This document shows, piece after piece, positions 51,819 to 60,887 of a DNA stretch of 64,000 nucleotides (positions within the stretch are counted from its first letter, which is position 1; the number at the start of each line of letters is the position of its first letter). The position numbers were made by a program, and so were the translations under genes. Origin of the DNA: DASRJG01 sp964647625 (GTDB lineage: Bacteria > Acidobacteriota > Polarisedimenticolia > Polarisedimenticolales > DASRJG01). The stretch covers positions 1 to 64,000 of the forward strand of contig CAZYHZ010000010.1 of NCBI GenBank assembly GCA_964647625.1, given 5' to 3'. The notes under the pieces were generated by a model, which did not search any database, was not told where the DNA came from, and worked only from the letters and a program-made list of their open reading frames with translations.

Positions 51819-52688
51819 ATGTCGTTCACAAGACGTCTCGCACAGTTTGGACTCGCCGCCGCCGTCCTGCTCGTCGGCGGGGCCTCGTGGTACGCGGTCC
51901 GTGCGGACGATTTCGCGGGTGATGTGCCGGATCGCGTCTGGATCGACGCCGGCTGGTCCATCAACCAGCTCACGACCGACGCCTCGATGACCGGCAAGAA
52001 GGGGGTCGGCGTCGCCGTCAACTTCGAGGATGTCCTTGGCCTCAACGAGAACAGGTCGACCTTCCGCATGTTGGGCCGCGTCCGCATCTCGCCGAAGCGC
52101 CGCTGGATCGACTTCGGCTACGTGGACATCACCCGCTCGAGGTCCAAAGTCCTGGACAGGGACGTCACGTTTGGGGATTACACATTCCAGGCCGGCGGCG
52201 AAGTCACGTCGAAGTTCGACACCCAGTTCATATACGTCGCGTTTGCCTACGATTTTCTCCATGAAGAGAAAGTCAGAATCTCGGGGAGCGCGGGGCTGAC
52301 CGCGATTCGGTTTTCGACCGGTGTGGCCGGTCAGGCGAACTTCGTCCTCGACCCCGACGGCAACCCGGTCACGACCGACGTCGATCGCGCAGGTTCGGCC
52401 ACGGCTCCGGTCCCGATGGTCGGGCTGAACTTGGACTGGGCCTTGACCAAGCGTTTGGTCGCGCGAGGCTACATGCGGTTCTTCAAGCTCAATCTGAGCG
52501 AGTTCGACGGAGGGCTGTATGAAAACGGAGTACGGCTCAACTGGTACTTCGTGAAGAAGTTCGGCTTGGGCGTGGGCTTCGACAAGTCGGACCTGAGGAT
52601 CGACGAACTCAAGGTCGGCCAAGGCAACGTTGCGAAAGCCAATTACACGGTGACGGGTCTCGGAATCTACGCCACGCTGGCTTTCTGA
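51819..52688 (+). CDS. Outer-membrane beta-barrel protein
   Basis: 289 residues from the ATG with AAGGAGG seven bases upstream. Signal peptide ~1-30 (ends VRADDF). The rest alternates amphipathic strands and polar turns (RVRISPKRRWIDFGYVDI, FIYVAFAYDFLHEEKVRI, LVARGYMRFFKL, VRLNWYFVKKFGLGVGF) and ends in Phe, the usual signal for barrel insertion. Probably 8-12 strands. Function unknown; similar proteins are annotated only as outer-membrane beta-barrel. Confidence 0.8.
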   Translation: MSFTRRLAQFGLAAAVLLVGGASWYAVRADDFAGDVPDRVWIDAGWSINQLTTDASMTGKKGVGVAVNFEDVLGLNENRSTFRMLGRVRISPKRRWIDFGYVDITRSRSKVLDRDVTFGDYTFQAGGEVTSKFDTQFIYVAFAYDFLHEEKVRISGSAGLTAIRFSTGVAGQANFVLDPDGNPVTTDVDRAGSATAPVPMVGLNLDWALTKRLVARGYMRFFKLNLSEFDGGLYENGVRLNWYFVKKFGLGVGFDKSDLRIDELKVGQGNVAKANYTVTGLGIYATLAF

Positions 52689-52938
52689 TCGGGGCCGCCG
52701 GTGATTCCGCGGCAGCCGTCGGCGGAACGTCGGCCGCCAAACCCCAAGCCTACAGGCGGGAACCGTTCCACAATAAGGTAGTCGCCATTTCAACCAATGA
52801 GTTCGGCGATTTCCCGACATCGAGCGCTTACTGCAGAAACCGCAACGAGCCGCTCGGTGATCGCCCAGCCGACGTTCAATCCGACGAGCGGCAGCGGGAC
52901 GCCGACCGGTTGGTTGGAGTCGAAGGTTCCAGCGAGAG
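52689..52938. other. 250-base stretch without a supported gene
   Basis: Between the beta-barrel gene and the small 71-residue gene. Short open frames run through it on both strands but lack ribosome sites and the third-position G/C preference of neighbouring genes. No hairpin with a T-run, no repeat unit and no recognisable operator was seen. Confidence 0.4.
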
Positions 52939-53154
52939 ATGCAGAAGCGATTCGTGTCCCTGGATCACCCGATCGGTGTCCTCGAGTTTACGCTCCCGCC
53001 GTCGGGAGAGGGAGAGGGCACCCTCCAGGCCGGAGCCAAGATGCCGTTCAACGATCAGGGTCAGCTCGAGGTCGAATCGCTTCCGCAGAACACGGGACCC
53101 CAGCGCCACACGCACGTCGAGCGCGAACTCCCGAAGGCCAAGAAGCCGAGGTAG
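52939..53154 (+). CDS. Small hypothetical protein (71 residues)
   Basis: From ATG preceded by a weak purine stretch (GCGAGAG). Third codon positions are mostly G or C, as in true genes here, while the overlapping frames are not. Sequence: MQKRFVSLDHPIGVLEF, then a Gly/Glu-rich stretch, ending in a basic tail KAKKPR. No signal peptide or membrane segment. No family recognised. The stop is three bases from that of the convergent gene. Confidence 0.5.
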   Translation: MQKRFVSLDHPIGVLEFTLPPSGEGEGTLQAGAKMPFNDQGQLEVESLPQNTGPQRHTHVERELPKAKKPR

Positions 53155-53157
53155 CGG

Positions 53158-53715
53158 CTACTTGATCGTGTAGCCTCGACCTTCGAGGCACGCGTTGACG
53201 GCGCGCTGGTAGTCCGCCAGCTTCTGATTGCTCGCGGCCTGCGCTTGCGCCTGCTGATCCGCCGCCGCCTGCGTCGCAGCCGCCTGCTGCTCCTGGATGC
53301 CACGCTTCTTGGCGCGCTGCTTCGCGCCGCCCGCCATCACGCCGGTCGCCGCGCCGACCGCGGCGCCCTGGCCGGTATCGCCGGTGATCGCACCGACGAC
53401 GGCGCCCGCCGCGGCACCCTTGACCGCGCCCGCCGCACGCTCACCGCCGACGTTCTGGGCCTGCGCCTGCGCGTTCTGCTGCGCGGCCTGCTGCTGCTGT
53501 GCGGTCGACGCGGCCTGCGCCTGCTGCTTCTGAAGCTCGGCGACCGGGTCGAAGCCCGTTTGCTTCGTGGCCCACTGGCCGCACTCGGTCTTGTCCTTCT
53601 GCTGCTGGGCTTCGGACTGGCCCTTGCTGGGATAGATGATGGGGTTGGTTGACGTTTGCGCGACGCTCACGCTCACAGCGAGAAGGGCCGCGGCCGGAAG
53701 GACGATCGATCTCAT
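53158..53715 (-). CDS. Secreted Gln/Ala-rich glycine-zipper protein
   Basis: 185 residues from ATG with AGGAG upstream. Signal peptide ~1-20 (ends SVAQT). A Cys-containing N-terminal segment (KTECGQWATKQTGFDP) is followed by Gln/Ala-rich low complexity (~55-85), a glycine-zipper hairpin (AAGAVKGAAAGAVVGAITGD, then GAAVGAATGVMAGGAKQRA, ~90-130) of the YMGG/OmpA-associated type, more Gln/Ala, and a terminal ACLEGRGYTIK. Glycine zippers insert in membranes; likely an envelope protein. Two Cys could form a disulfide between the ends. Confidence 0.78.
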   Translation of the reverse strand: MRSIVLPAAALLAVSVSVAQTSTNPIIYPSKGQSEAQQQKDKTECGQWATKQTGFDPVAELQKQQAQAASTAQQQQAAQQNAQAQAQNVGGERAAGAVKGAAAGAVVGAITGDTGQGAAVGAATGVMAGGAKQRAKKRGIQEQQAAATQAAADQQAQAQAASNQKLADYQRAVNACLEGRGYTIK

Positions 53716-53861
53716 GGGTAGCTCCTGTTGGGATGATCCGTTCGAATTGTCGCGGATTCGGCGCCAAGTTTCCACGTCAAAGTACGTTTCAAGATGGTAG
53801 CATCCGGGCCTTTCGAAGCGCTGTCGATCGGCCTTTTTTTCGGGGCCTCCCGGAGGTTGCG

Positions 53862-55799
53862 ATGCGATCGAGAACCTTGCTGCTCGTCGCGGCCGTCCTC
53901 TCGACCGCGCTCGCGAGCCTGGGATCGACGACTGAGCCTCCCGCTGCGGGCGACGCCGGCGCGCTGAGCAAGGAAACCGTCGCACCGCTCCTCAAGAAGC
54001 GGGGATACTCGCCTTACGCGGGGCGCCATTTTCCTACGAGGGTCTACTGGGGCGACACCCACCTGCACACGTCGATCTCGCTCGATGCGGGCGCGGGTGG
54101 GTGCCGGTTGGGGCCCGCCGACGCCTACCGCTACGCGCGAGGGGAAGAGATCACGACCTCGACGGGACAACCCGCGCAGCTCTCGCGTCCGCTCGATTTC
54201 CTCGTGGTCACCGATCACTCGGAAGCGTTTGGAAGCATGGACGAGGTGATCAAGGCCAACCCTACGCTGATGGCCAACCCGACGATCAAGCGGTGGAACT
54301 CGATGATCGCCGAGGGCGGCGAGACCGCGCTGAAGGCGGCGTGGGAGCTCGTTGCGACGATCGCGGACACGAGCAAGATGCCGGCAGAGTTCAAAGACCC
54401 GGCCTTCATCCAAAGCGTGTGGGAGCCCTACATCAAGACCGCCGATCGCTTCAACGATCCCGGAAAGTTCACCGCGTTCATCGGCTACGAATGGACGTCG
54501 ATGCCGGGCGGCAACAACCTCCATCGCGTCGTCGTCTTCCGCGACGGCGCTGACAAGGCTATCCGCACGCTCCCCTACTCCTCCGTCGAGAGCGAGAACC
54601 CGGAAGACCTGTGGAAGGCGCTGGCGGCCTACGAGGACAAGACCGGTGGCCGGGTCCTCGCGATCCCGCACAATGGAAACGTCAGCGGCGGCCGGATGTT
54701 CGCCCTCGTCGATTTCATCGGGAACCCGTTGACCCGGAAATACGCCGAGGACCGTGCCCGCTGGGAGCCCCTGGTCGAAGTGACGCAGCAGAAGGGCGAC
54801 AGCGAATCGCATCCGTCGCTCTCCCCCACGGACGAGTTCGCCGGCTACGAAGTTTGGGACAAGATGAACTTGAACGGGACGATGCTTCACGAGAAATCCT
54901 GGTACAAGACCGAGTACGTGCGTGAAGCGATGAAGAACGGGCTCAAAATCGAGAAAGACCTCGGCGCCAATCCGTTCAAGTTCGGGATGGTCGGTGGCAC
55001 CGACTCGCATACCGGCATCTCGGCGGTCGAAGAGGACAACTTCTACGGCAAGGCGCCCCCCTATGAGCCGAGCGAGGGCCGCGCCGAGCACACGTTCACC
55101 AAGCTCGGCGACAAGAAGGTGATGGCCTACGAGTTGGCGTCGTCGGGCTACACGGGGGTCTGGGCCACCGAGAACACGCGCGAGGCGCTGTGGGACGCGA
55201 TGAAGCGCAAGGAGGTCTACGCGACGACCGGCTCGCGCATGACCGTGCGATTCTTCGGCGGATGGGATTTCGAAGCGTCGGATGCGATCACGCGCAATCC
55301 CGCAATCGGCGGCTACGGGAAGGGCGTGCCGATGGGAGGCGATCTCCGCGACGCGCCGGCGGGCCGGTCGCCGACGTTTCTCGTCGCCGCGCTCAAGGAC
55401 CCGATGGGAGGCAATCTCGATCGTATCCAGATCGTCAAGGGCTGGCTCGACGCCAAGGGCGCGGTCCAGGAAAAGGTGTACGACGTCGTCTGGGGCAACA
55501 GCGACAAGCGCAAGATCGGGAGCAACGGCAAGCTGCCGCCGGTCGGCAACACCGTCGACGTCGCGAACGCGGTCTGGACCAACACGATCGGCGATCCGGA
55601 GCTGATCACCGTCTGGAAGGATCCCTCGTTCGACCCCGCGCTCCGCGCGTTCTATTACGCGCGCGTGATCGAGATCCCGACGCCGCGCTGGACCGCATAC
55701 GATGCCAGGCGGTTCGACGTGAAGATGCCGCCGGAGGTTCCGATGACGACGCAGGAACGGGCCTACACCTCCCCGATCTGGTATACGCCGTCCCGCTGA
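53862..55799 (+). CDS. DUF3604 family exported protein (PHP-like fold)
   Basis: 645 residues from ATG with CGGAGG ahead. Signal peptide ~1-20. DUF3604 hallmarks: RVYWGDTHLHTSISLDAGAG, LDFLVVTDHSEAFG, FIGYEWTSMPGGNNLHRV, VLAIPHNGNVSGG, GGTDSHTGISAVEEDN. The His/Asp motifs (GDTHLHT, TDHSE, PHNGN, GTDSH) match the metal sites of PHP-type phosphoesterases, so a metal-dependent hydrolase is likely, substrate unknown. The next gene, seven bases on, encodes a PpiC-type foldase; this pairing recurs in genomes I know of. Confidence 0.88.
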   Translation: MRSRTLLLVAAVLSTALASLGSTTEPPAAGDAGALSKETVAPLLKKRGYSPYAGRHFPTRVYWGDTHLHTSISLDAGAGGCRLGPADAYRYARGEEITTSTGQPAQLSRPLDFLVVTDHSEAFGSMDEVIKANPTLMANPTIKRWNSMIAEGGETALKAAWELVATIADTSKMPAEFKDPAFIQSVWEPYIKTADRFNDPGKFTAFIGYEWTSMPGGNNLHRVVVFRDGADKAIRTLPYSSVESENPEDLWKALAAYEDKTGGRVLAIPHNGNVSGGRMFALVDFIGNPLTRKYAEDRARWEPLVEVTQQKGDSESHPSLSPTDEFAGYEVWDKMNLNGTMLHEKSWYKTEYVREAMKNGLKIEKDLGANPFKFGMVGGTDSHTGISAVEEDNFYGKAPPYEPSEGRAEHTFTKLGDKKVMAYELASSGYTGVWATENTREALWDAMKRKEVYATTGSRMTVRFFGGWDFEASDAITRNPAIGGYGKGVPMGGDLRDAPAGRSPTFLVAALKDPMGGNLDRIQIVKGWLDAKGAVQEKVYDVVWGNSDKRKIGSNGKLPPVGNTVDVANAVWTNTIGDPELITVWKDPSFDPALRAFYYARVIEIPTPRWTAYDARRFDVKMPPEVPMTTQERAYTSPIWYTPSR

Positions 55800-55806
55800 C
55801 CGTTCG

Positions 55807-56640
55807 ATGACCGCGCGGCCGGCCCGGGAACCGCTCGTCACCTTCCTGATCCTGACGGTCGCGCTGTTCGGCGCGCACGCGCTGATCCCCGGCCGGTCCT
55901 CGGCGAAACCGGACGAGATCGTGGTGACGCATTCCCGGATGCGGAGCTTGGCCTCCGACTTCGAGCAGATGTGGCAGCGGTCGCCCAGCGCCAGCGAGCT
56001 CGACGACCTCGCTTCGTCTTACGTCCGCGACGAGATCTGCGCGCGCGAAGCGAGGGTCCTCGGCTTGGGCCAGGACGACGTCGTGATCCGGAGGCGCCTG
56101 CGGCAGATGATGGAGCTGTCGGCCGACGCGCAGCCTTCCGCTGCGGAGCCGACCGACACGGAGCTGACGCGTTGGCTCGAGGCGCATCAGGATCGCTTTC
56201 GAGAAGACTCCCGGCTGACGTTCGAGCAGATCTTCCTCGATCCCACACGGCACGGCGATCGCCTCCGGGCCGATGCCGAAGCGCTCGCCACTCGACTGCA
56301 GAACGCGAGCGCCCCCATCGATCTCGACGCTTACGGCGATCCGCTGTTGCTGCCTCACACGTACGAGGCGGAGCCTCTGGGCGAGATCGCGAAAGCGTTC
56401 GGCCCGAGCTTCGCACGCGCGGTCGATCAGCTCCCCGCCGCGCGATGGACCGGGCCGATCCCCTCTGGGCTCGGCGCGCACGTCGTGCGCCTCGTCCGCC
56501 GCGTCGAAGGCCGCCCGGCCGTGCTCCGCGACGTGCGCGCCGCCGTCCTCCGGGACTGGGAGAACACCCGAAAGCAGGAGGCGCGCGAGTCGTTCTACGG
56601 GCGCCTTCTGCGCCGCTACACGGTCACCGTCGAGCGGTGA
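55807..56640 (+). CDS. Membrane-anchored PpiC-type peptidyl-prolyl isomerase
   Basis: 277 residues from ATG. One N-terminal membrane segment (~10-28, ending ALIPGR), a SurA-like helical region (SRMRSLASDFEQMWQRSPSA, then REARVLGLGQDDVVIRRRL) and a parvulin-like C-terminal half (~115-260; RLTFEQIFLD, GAHVVRLVRRVEGRPA). Faces the periplasm. Likely co-transcribed with the DUF3604 gene and may assist its folding. Confidence 0.8.
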   Translation: MTARPAREPLVTFLILTVALFGAHALIPGRSSAKPDEIVVTHSRMRSLASDFEQMWQRSPSASELDDLASSYVRDEICAREARVLGLGQDDVVIRRRLRQMMELSADAQPSAAEPTDTELTRWLEAHQDRFREDSRLTFEQIFLDPTRHGDRLRADAEALATRLQNASAPIDLDAYGDPLLLPHTYEAEPLGEIAKAFGPSFARAVDQLPAARWTGPIPSGLGAHVVRLVRRVEGRPAVLRDVRAAVLRDWENTRKQEARESFYGRLLRRYTVTVER

Positions 56641-56825
56641 CGGTGTAATTCCGTCCATCCAAGAAACACTCGGTCACACTGCGAGAACGCCCGTCCACCG
56701 TGTAATTCGCCACCTTTCCGGAGCCGCGCCGCGTGGCGAGCCCGTTGCAATCACCCCGGCTGGACGCGACTCGCGTCACTGGAGTTGCACACACCGATCC
56801 CGTCAGCGGGACAACGGAGGAAGCC

Positions 56826-57161
56826 ATGAAAAGATCCACGTCGATCCTTGCGGTTGTGTCGATCCTCGTCCTGGCGTGCGCCATTCCGGCCGCCGCCCGG
56901 GCCGACGATCCCCCGGCGGGTATGAACGCCGTCGAGATGAAGGGCAAGACGCACGACATTCGCGCCGAGGTCGTGTCGATCGATCCGAAGGCCAACACGA
57001 TCACCATCAAGGAGGAATCGGGCGAGAACCACACCGCGCCCCTGACCGGCAAGGCGATCGAGCAAGCCAAGCAGCTCAAGCCGGGCGACAAGGTCACCGC
57101 GACCTGCATGGACAACGACAAGGGCGACCATCAAGGGATCAGCGCCATCGCGAAGCTGTGA
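56826..57161 (+). CDS. Small secreted protein, OB-fold-like (DUF5666/CusF-like)
   Basis: 111 residues from ATG with CGGAGG eight bases upstream. Signal peptide ~1-25 (AARADD). The mature part (HDIRAEVVSIDPKANTITIK, then KPGDKVTATCMDN) has the strand pattern of small periplasmic OB-fold proteins in which a VxSIDxxxxTITI strand pair is followed by a GDKV strand. No metal-binding His/Met set as in CusF is evident; one Cys is present. Function unknown. The 185 bases before it hold two similar TGTAATTC segments and no gene. Confidence 0.72.
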   Translation: MKRSTSILAVVSILVLACAIPAAARADDPPAGMNAVEMKGKTHDIRAEVVSIDPKANTITIKEESGENHTAPLTGKAIEQAKQLKPGDKVTATCMDNDKGDHQGISAIAKL

Positions 57162-57169
57162 CATCGATC

Positions 57170-57195
57170 GGGCCCCGGGCGATGGCCTGGGGCCC
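57170..57195. terminator. Hairpin between convergent genes, terminator-like
   Basis: GGGCCCCGGGC and GCCTGGGGCCC pair over eleven bases (one G-U) with a four-base loop, in the 53 bases between two convergent stops. No T-run follows on either strand, so release would depend on the very GC-rich stem or on Rho. Confidence 0.55.
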
Positions 57196-57214
57196 CTGAC
57201 GCGCTCCCTCCCCG

Positions 57215-58876
57215 TCAGCGGGGGCGGAAGCGGCGTGGCAGCGCCACCTGGACGCTCGTGCCCGCGCCTCGCTCGATCGTGACGTCCAGCCGGCTTCCGA
57301 TCAGGTCCGCGCGGTAGCGCATGATGCGAACGCCGCTGCCGTCCGAGCCCTTGGACCAATCGCCGTTGCCGTTGTCGCGGACCTCGAGCTCGAGCTTGTC
57401 CTTCCCGCGCAGCTCGACGACCACTTCCGTAGCGCCGGCGTGCGAGACGGCGTTCCTCACCGCTTCTTGCGCGATCCGATAGAGCTGAGCGCCCACGAAC
57501 CCGTCGTCGATTCCGACGCGCGCGGGATCGTCGCACACGAAGCGGCACTTCGTGCCGAACGACTGCTCGGCCCGCTCCGTCAGATCGAGCAGGGCGTTCA
57601 TCAAACCGTACCCGTCGAACTCGACGGGCAGCATGCCGCGGATGACGTTGCGCAGCTCGTTCTTCGCCGACTCGATGCCGTCCCGCACGTTCGCGACGAA
57701 CGCGGCGTGCGGCGACCGGTCGTCTCCCAGCCGATGGAGCAGCTCGCCCGTCGTCATTCCGAGAGCCGCGAGCGATTGGCCCACCGTGTCGTGAAGCTCC
57801 TGGCCCACCGTGCGCCGCTCCCGATCCGCCTGATCGGCGACGTGCTTTTCGAGGACTTGACGCTCGATGACGTGGCCGAGCTGGATGCCGACGTTCGTCA
57901 GCGTGGCCGCGAAGTTGGCCTTGGACAGCGGCGCCGGCTTCGACTGCATTGCGCCCAGCTCGAGCACCATCACCGGCCGCGCCTGGACGAACACGGGAAT
58001 CGTCACCAGCACGCGGATCCCGGATTGCGCGAGCGCCGGGCGGACGATCGCGGTGGCCTGCGCGTCCTCGGCCCATTGCGGCTCGCCGCTCCGGATGGTG
58101 CGCTGGACGACGTCGTCGCCGTTGCCGAGCGTCGCGCGCATCGTGTCCTCGATCATCGACTGGAAATCGTTCCCCGGCGCCACGTACCAGATGTCGGTCG
58201 GGATGACGACGCCGGGCGACTCGTCGATCTGCCACGCGTGACCGAACGCCCAATGGGCCTGCACGCACAGCAGCTTGAGCACGGCGTGGGCCGCCTCGTC
58301 CACGCTCGGCGCCTGATTCGCGGCCTCGGCCACGTCCTGGAGCAGCTTCAGGAGCGCGGTCCGCTCGGCGACGCGGATCTCGAGCCCTTCGGCCTTCTGC
58401 TCGAGCTCGAGCTCCGCGTGCCGGACCGCGGTGACGTCGGTGAACGTGATGACGACGCCGTCGATGCGATCGTCCCGCGTCCGGTACGGAAGCAGGCGCC
58501 GGAGATACCAGCGGCCCTCGTGCGTCTGGATCTCGCGCGTTGCGGGAGACAGGTCCCGAAGCACGCGCTCGGATTCCGGGAGCAGGTCGGGGTCGGTGAA
58601 CCGGCGCGCCAGATCGCCGAGCGGGCGGCCGACGTCGGCCGGGAGCAGGCTCAGCAGGGACGTCATCGCCGGGCTGAACCACTTGATGCGGAAATGACGG
58701 TCGAGAAAGATCACCGCCAGATCGGTGCTGCGGAGGACGTTGTCGAGATCGTCGTTCCGAAGGGCGGCCTTCGAGGTCCGGAGCTTGGTTTTTTTCTTCG
58801 CTCGTGGCGCTTTGCGCTCCGCTCGGGCGCGCGTCTTGCGCTTCGCCTTGCGCACCGATTTCTTCTTGATCGCCAA
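57215..58876 (-). CDS. Cytoplasmic histidine kinase with PAS and GAF-like sensor (HisKA_3) and Lys-rich tail
   Basis: 553 residues from ATG. Residues ~1-38 are extremely basic (KKK, RKAKRK, RAKKKTK), like a histone tail or nucleic-acid binding arm. A PAS domain (~45-150; LAVIFLDRHFRIKWFSPAM, WYLRRLLPYRTRDDRIDGVV) resembles those of CheB/CheR fusions. A coiled segment and a GAF domain (~185-335) follow, then HisKA_3 with His in GQELHDTVGQSL and a HATPase with EAVRNAVSHAG and DNGNGDWSKGSDGSG. No membrane segment. The divergent gene pair of NarL-type regulators starting ~260 bases away are the likely partners. Confidence 0.87.
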   Translation of the reverse strand: MAIKKKSVRKAKRKTRARAERKAPRAKKKTKLRTSKAALRNDDLDNVLRSTDLAVIFLDRHFRIKWFSPAMTSLLSLLPADVGRPLGDLARRFTDPDLLPESERVLRDLSPATREIQTHEGRWYLRRLLPYRTRDDRIDGVVITFTDVTAVRHAELELEQKAEGLEIRVAERTALLKLLQDVAEAANQAPSVDEAAHAVLKLLCVQAHWAFGHAWQIDESPGVVIPTDIWYVAPGNDFQSMIEDTMRATLGNGDDVVQRTIRSGEPQWAEDAQATAIVRPALAQSGIRVLVTIPVFVQARPVMVLELGAMQSKPAPLSKANFAATLTNVGIQLGHVIERQVLEKHVADQADRERRTVGQELHDTVGQSLAALGMTTGELLHRLGDDRSPHAAFVANVRDGIESAKNELRNVIRGMLPVEFDGYGLMNALLDLTERAEQSFGTKCRFVCDDPARVGIDDGFVGAQLYRIAQEAVRNAVSHAGATEVVVELRGKDKLELEVRDNGNGDWSKGSDGSGVRIMRYRADLIGSRLDVTIERGAGTSVQVALPRRFRPR

Positions 58877-59134
58877 GACCGCTCCGAAGGCGATGATTGT
58901 CCGGGAGGTTTCGAGTTTATATCAACGCCCACCCCGGAGACCGGACGGCCACGAGGGGTTGGGTGTGGCGGCGTCCGGCATCCGGGGTGGCTGGGGCGAA
59001 TCCTGCCGACGGGAATCGTACGGTCCAAGCCGGCCGTCGTCCATGGGGTCTAACCCGCAGGCCAGATTAGGAATTCGACCTATTCCCCGGGGCCCCCGCG
59101 GGACGTATTCTCTATAGGCACAGGCGACCTGCGG

Positions 59135-59839
59135 ATGACCAAGCGAGCCACCACCCCGAACGAGAAGCCCGCGGCCAAGTTCACGCGCCTCCTTCTCGTC
59201 GAAGATCATCCGCTGGTCCGCCGCGGCATCATCGACATGGTTCACCGCGAGCCGGACCTTCGCGTTGCCGGCGAGGCGGCGACCCCGGCCGAGGCCATGG
59301 CGATCCTCGCCGGCGGGGACATCGACCTGATCCTCGCCGACCTGTCCCTGAAAGAAGGAAGCGGCATCGACCTGGTGCGGCAGATCCGCACGCAGGGCCT
59401 GGACGTTCCGATCCTCATCGTGTCGATGCGCGAGGAAACGCTCTTCGCAGAGAGGGCGATCCGGGCCGGAGCGCAGGGATACGTCAGCAAGAGCGCTCCG
59501 AGCGAGCAGCTCATCCTGGCGATCCGCCAGGTGCTCCGCGGCGAGATCGCCCTGAGCCAGGAAGTCACCAAGCGTCTGGTGCGGCGTGCGGCCGGCGTGC
59601 ACGCGACGTCGCGGCAAGGCGTTCCGATCTTCGAGACGCTGTCCGACCGCGAGCTCGAGATCTTCGAGATGTTCGGGCGCGGTTATTCCGTCGCCGACAT
59701 CGCCGAGCGGCTGGGGATCAGCGTCAAGACCGTGCAGGCGCACCGCGAGCACATCAAGGAAAAACTCGAGCTGGGAACCAGCGCGGAGCTGACCCGGTAT
59801 GCCACCCTCTGGACGGATGGCGGGAGCATAGGATGCTGA
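59135..59839 (+). CDS. NarL-family response regulator A
   Basis: 234 residues from ATG. Receiver domain ~18-135 with VEDHPLVRRG, phosphorylated Asp in LILADLSLKEGSGIDL, Ser in LIVSMRE and Lys in YVSKSAP; C-terminal LuxR-type HTH (LSDRELEIFEMFGRGYSVAD, IAERLGISVKTVQAHR). A 15-residue basic extension (TKRATTPNEKPAAK) precedes the receiver. It overlaps the second regulator by seven bases. The 258 bases to the divergent kinase gene hold the promoters and a GC-rich segment (CCCCGGGGCCCCCG) but no further gene. Confidence 0.9.
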   Translation: MTKRATTPNEKPAAKFTRLLLVEDHPLVRRGIIDMVHREPDLRVAGEAATPAEAMAILAGGDIDLILADLSLKEGSGIDLVRQIRTQGLDVPILIVSMREETLFAERAIRAGAQGYVSKSAPSEQLILAIRQVLRGEIALSQEVTKRLVRRAAGVHATSRQGVPIFETLSDRELEIFEMFGRGYSVADIAERLGISVKTVQAHREHIKEKLELGTSAELTRYATLWTDGGSIGC

Positions 59840-60471
59840 TGACACGCCGAATCGTCATCGCGGACGATCACGTGATCGTCCGTGACGGATTGCGGATGCT
59901 GCTCGAGCGCGCCGGCCACCAGCTGGTCGGTGAAGCCGCCGACGGAGTCCAGGCCTTGGAGCTGTGCGTCCAGCACAAACCGGACATCGCCATCCTCGAT
60001 CTCGGGATGCCTCTCCTCGGCGGCACGGACTGTGCGCGGGAGATCCGGCGCGTGTCACCGCGCACGTCGACGATCGTCCTGACCATGTACGACGAGCACC
60101 GGTATCTCTCGGAGGCCATTCGCGCGGGCGTGTCGGGCTACGTCCTGAAGAGCCGCCCGGCGGAAGAGCTGCTCAAGGCGATCGAGGCCGTTTCCCGCGG
60201 CAACGTCTATCTGGGCTCGAGCATGTCCCGCAGCGCGATCCGCGACACCATCGACAACCTCGACACCCGAAACGACGCGCTGACGTCGCGCGAGCGCGAG
60301 GTGTTGAACCTGGTCGTCGACGGGAAGGCCACCAAGGAGATCGCCACCGCGCTCGGCATCAGCGTCAAGACGGCCGAATCGCACCGCGTGCGCATCATGA
60401 AGAAGCTCGACGTCCACAATGCCGCGGGCCTGGTGCGCTACGCCATTCGCGAAGGGCTCGTTCTCCCCTAG
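59833..60471 (+). CDS. NarL-family response regulator B
   Basis: 212 residues from ATG overlapping regulator A. Receiver with ADDHVIVRDG, phosphorylated Asp in IAILDLGMPLLGG, Thr in VLTMYDE, Lys in YVLKSRP; HTH LTSREREVLNLVVDGKATKE, IATALGISVKTAESHRVRI. Two regulators beside one kinase suggest a branched output. Its TAG overlaps the stop of the convergent small gene by four bases (CTAG). Confidence 0.91.
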   Translation: MLMTRRIVIADDHVIVRDGLRMLLERAGHQLVGEAADGVQALELCVQHKPDIAILDLGMPLLGGTDCAREIRRVSPRTSTIVLTMYDEHRYLSEAIRAGVSGYVLKSRPAEELLKAIEAVSRGNVYLGSSMSRSAIRDTIDNLDTRNDALTSREREVLNLVVDGKATKEIATALGISVKTAESHRVRIMKKLDVHNAAGLVRYAIREGLVLP

Positions 60472-60785
60472 ATCGAGCGCGGCTCCGGCTTCGGCTCGAA
60501 CAGCGTCACGAATCGCGCGAACAGGGTCGTCGGGCGCCTCGGTACGTTCGATATGACTTGGATTCGCGCCGACGCCGTGAGGTCGCCGGCACGCGCTCGC
60601 AGCTCGGCCTCGTTGTGCCGCATCCACCGTCCGAGGCTGACCATCCCGAGCATGGCCATGATCGCGCCGGTGAGAATCGCTTTTATGTACTGACCGCGGC
60701 GCTCGCGTGCCAGACGCTTCCGGGTGACGGCGATCTCGTCCTGCGATTCCGGGAGCGACACTTCGGGCATCGGCATCGTGCTCAT
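60468..60785 (-). CDS. Small single-pass membrane protein, unknown
   Basis: 105 residues from the ATG that has GGAGG seven bases upstream. Charged N-terminal part with basic stretch (TRKRLARERRGQYIK), one hydrophobic helix (~48-62, AILTGAIMAMLGMVSLG), then a polar C-terminus ending EPKPEPRS. No family recognised. Confidence 0.65.
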   Translation of the reverse strand: MSTMPMPEVSLPESQDEIAVTRKRLARERRGQYIKAILTGAIMAMLGMVSLGRWMRHNEAELRARAGDLTASARIQVISNVPRRPTTLFARFVTLFEPKPEPRSI

Positions 60786-60887
60786 CGCTAGCCTCCACGC
60801 TGCTGACTGGATGGGAGAAATGCCGGGCGGGAACCCCGGCAGCGCCTCGGACGAGGCGCCGCCGGGGAGTGTCGTCAACTCACGAGA

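Noticed and set aside
52797..53173. Overlapping frames on both strands around the 71-residue gene
   Set aside because: They lack ribosome sites and third-position G/C preference; only the plus frame from 52939 looks like coding sequence.
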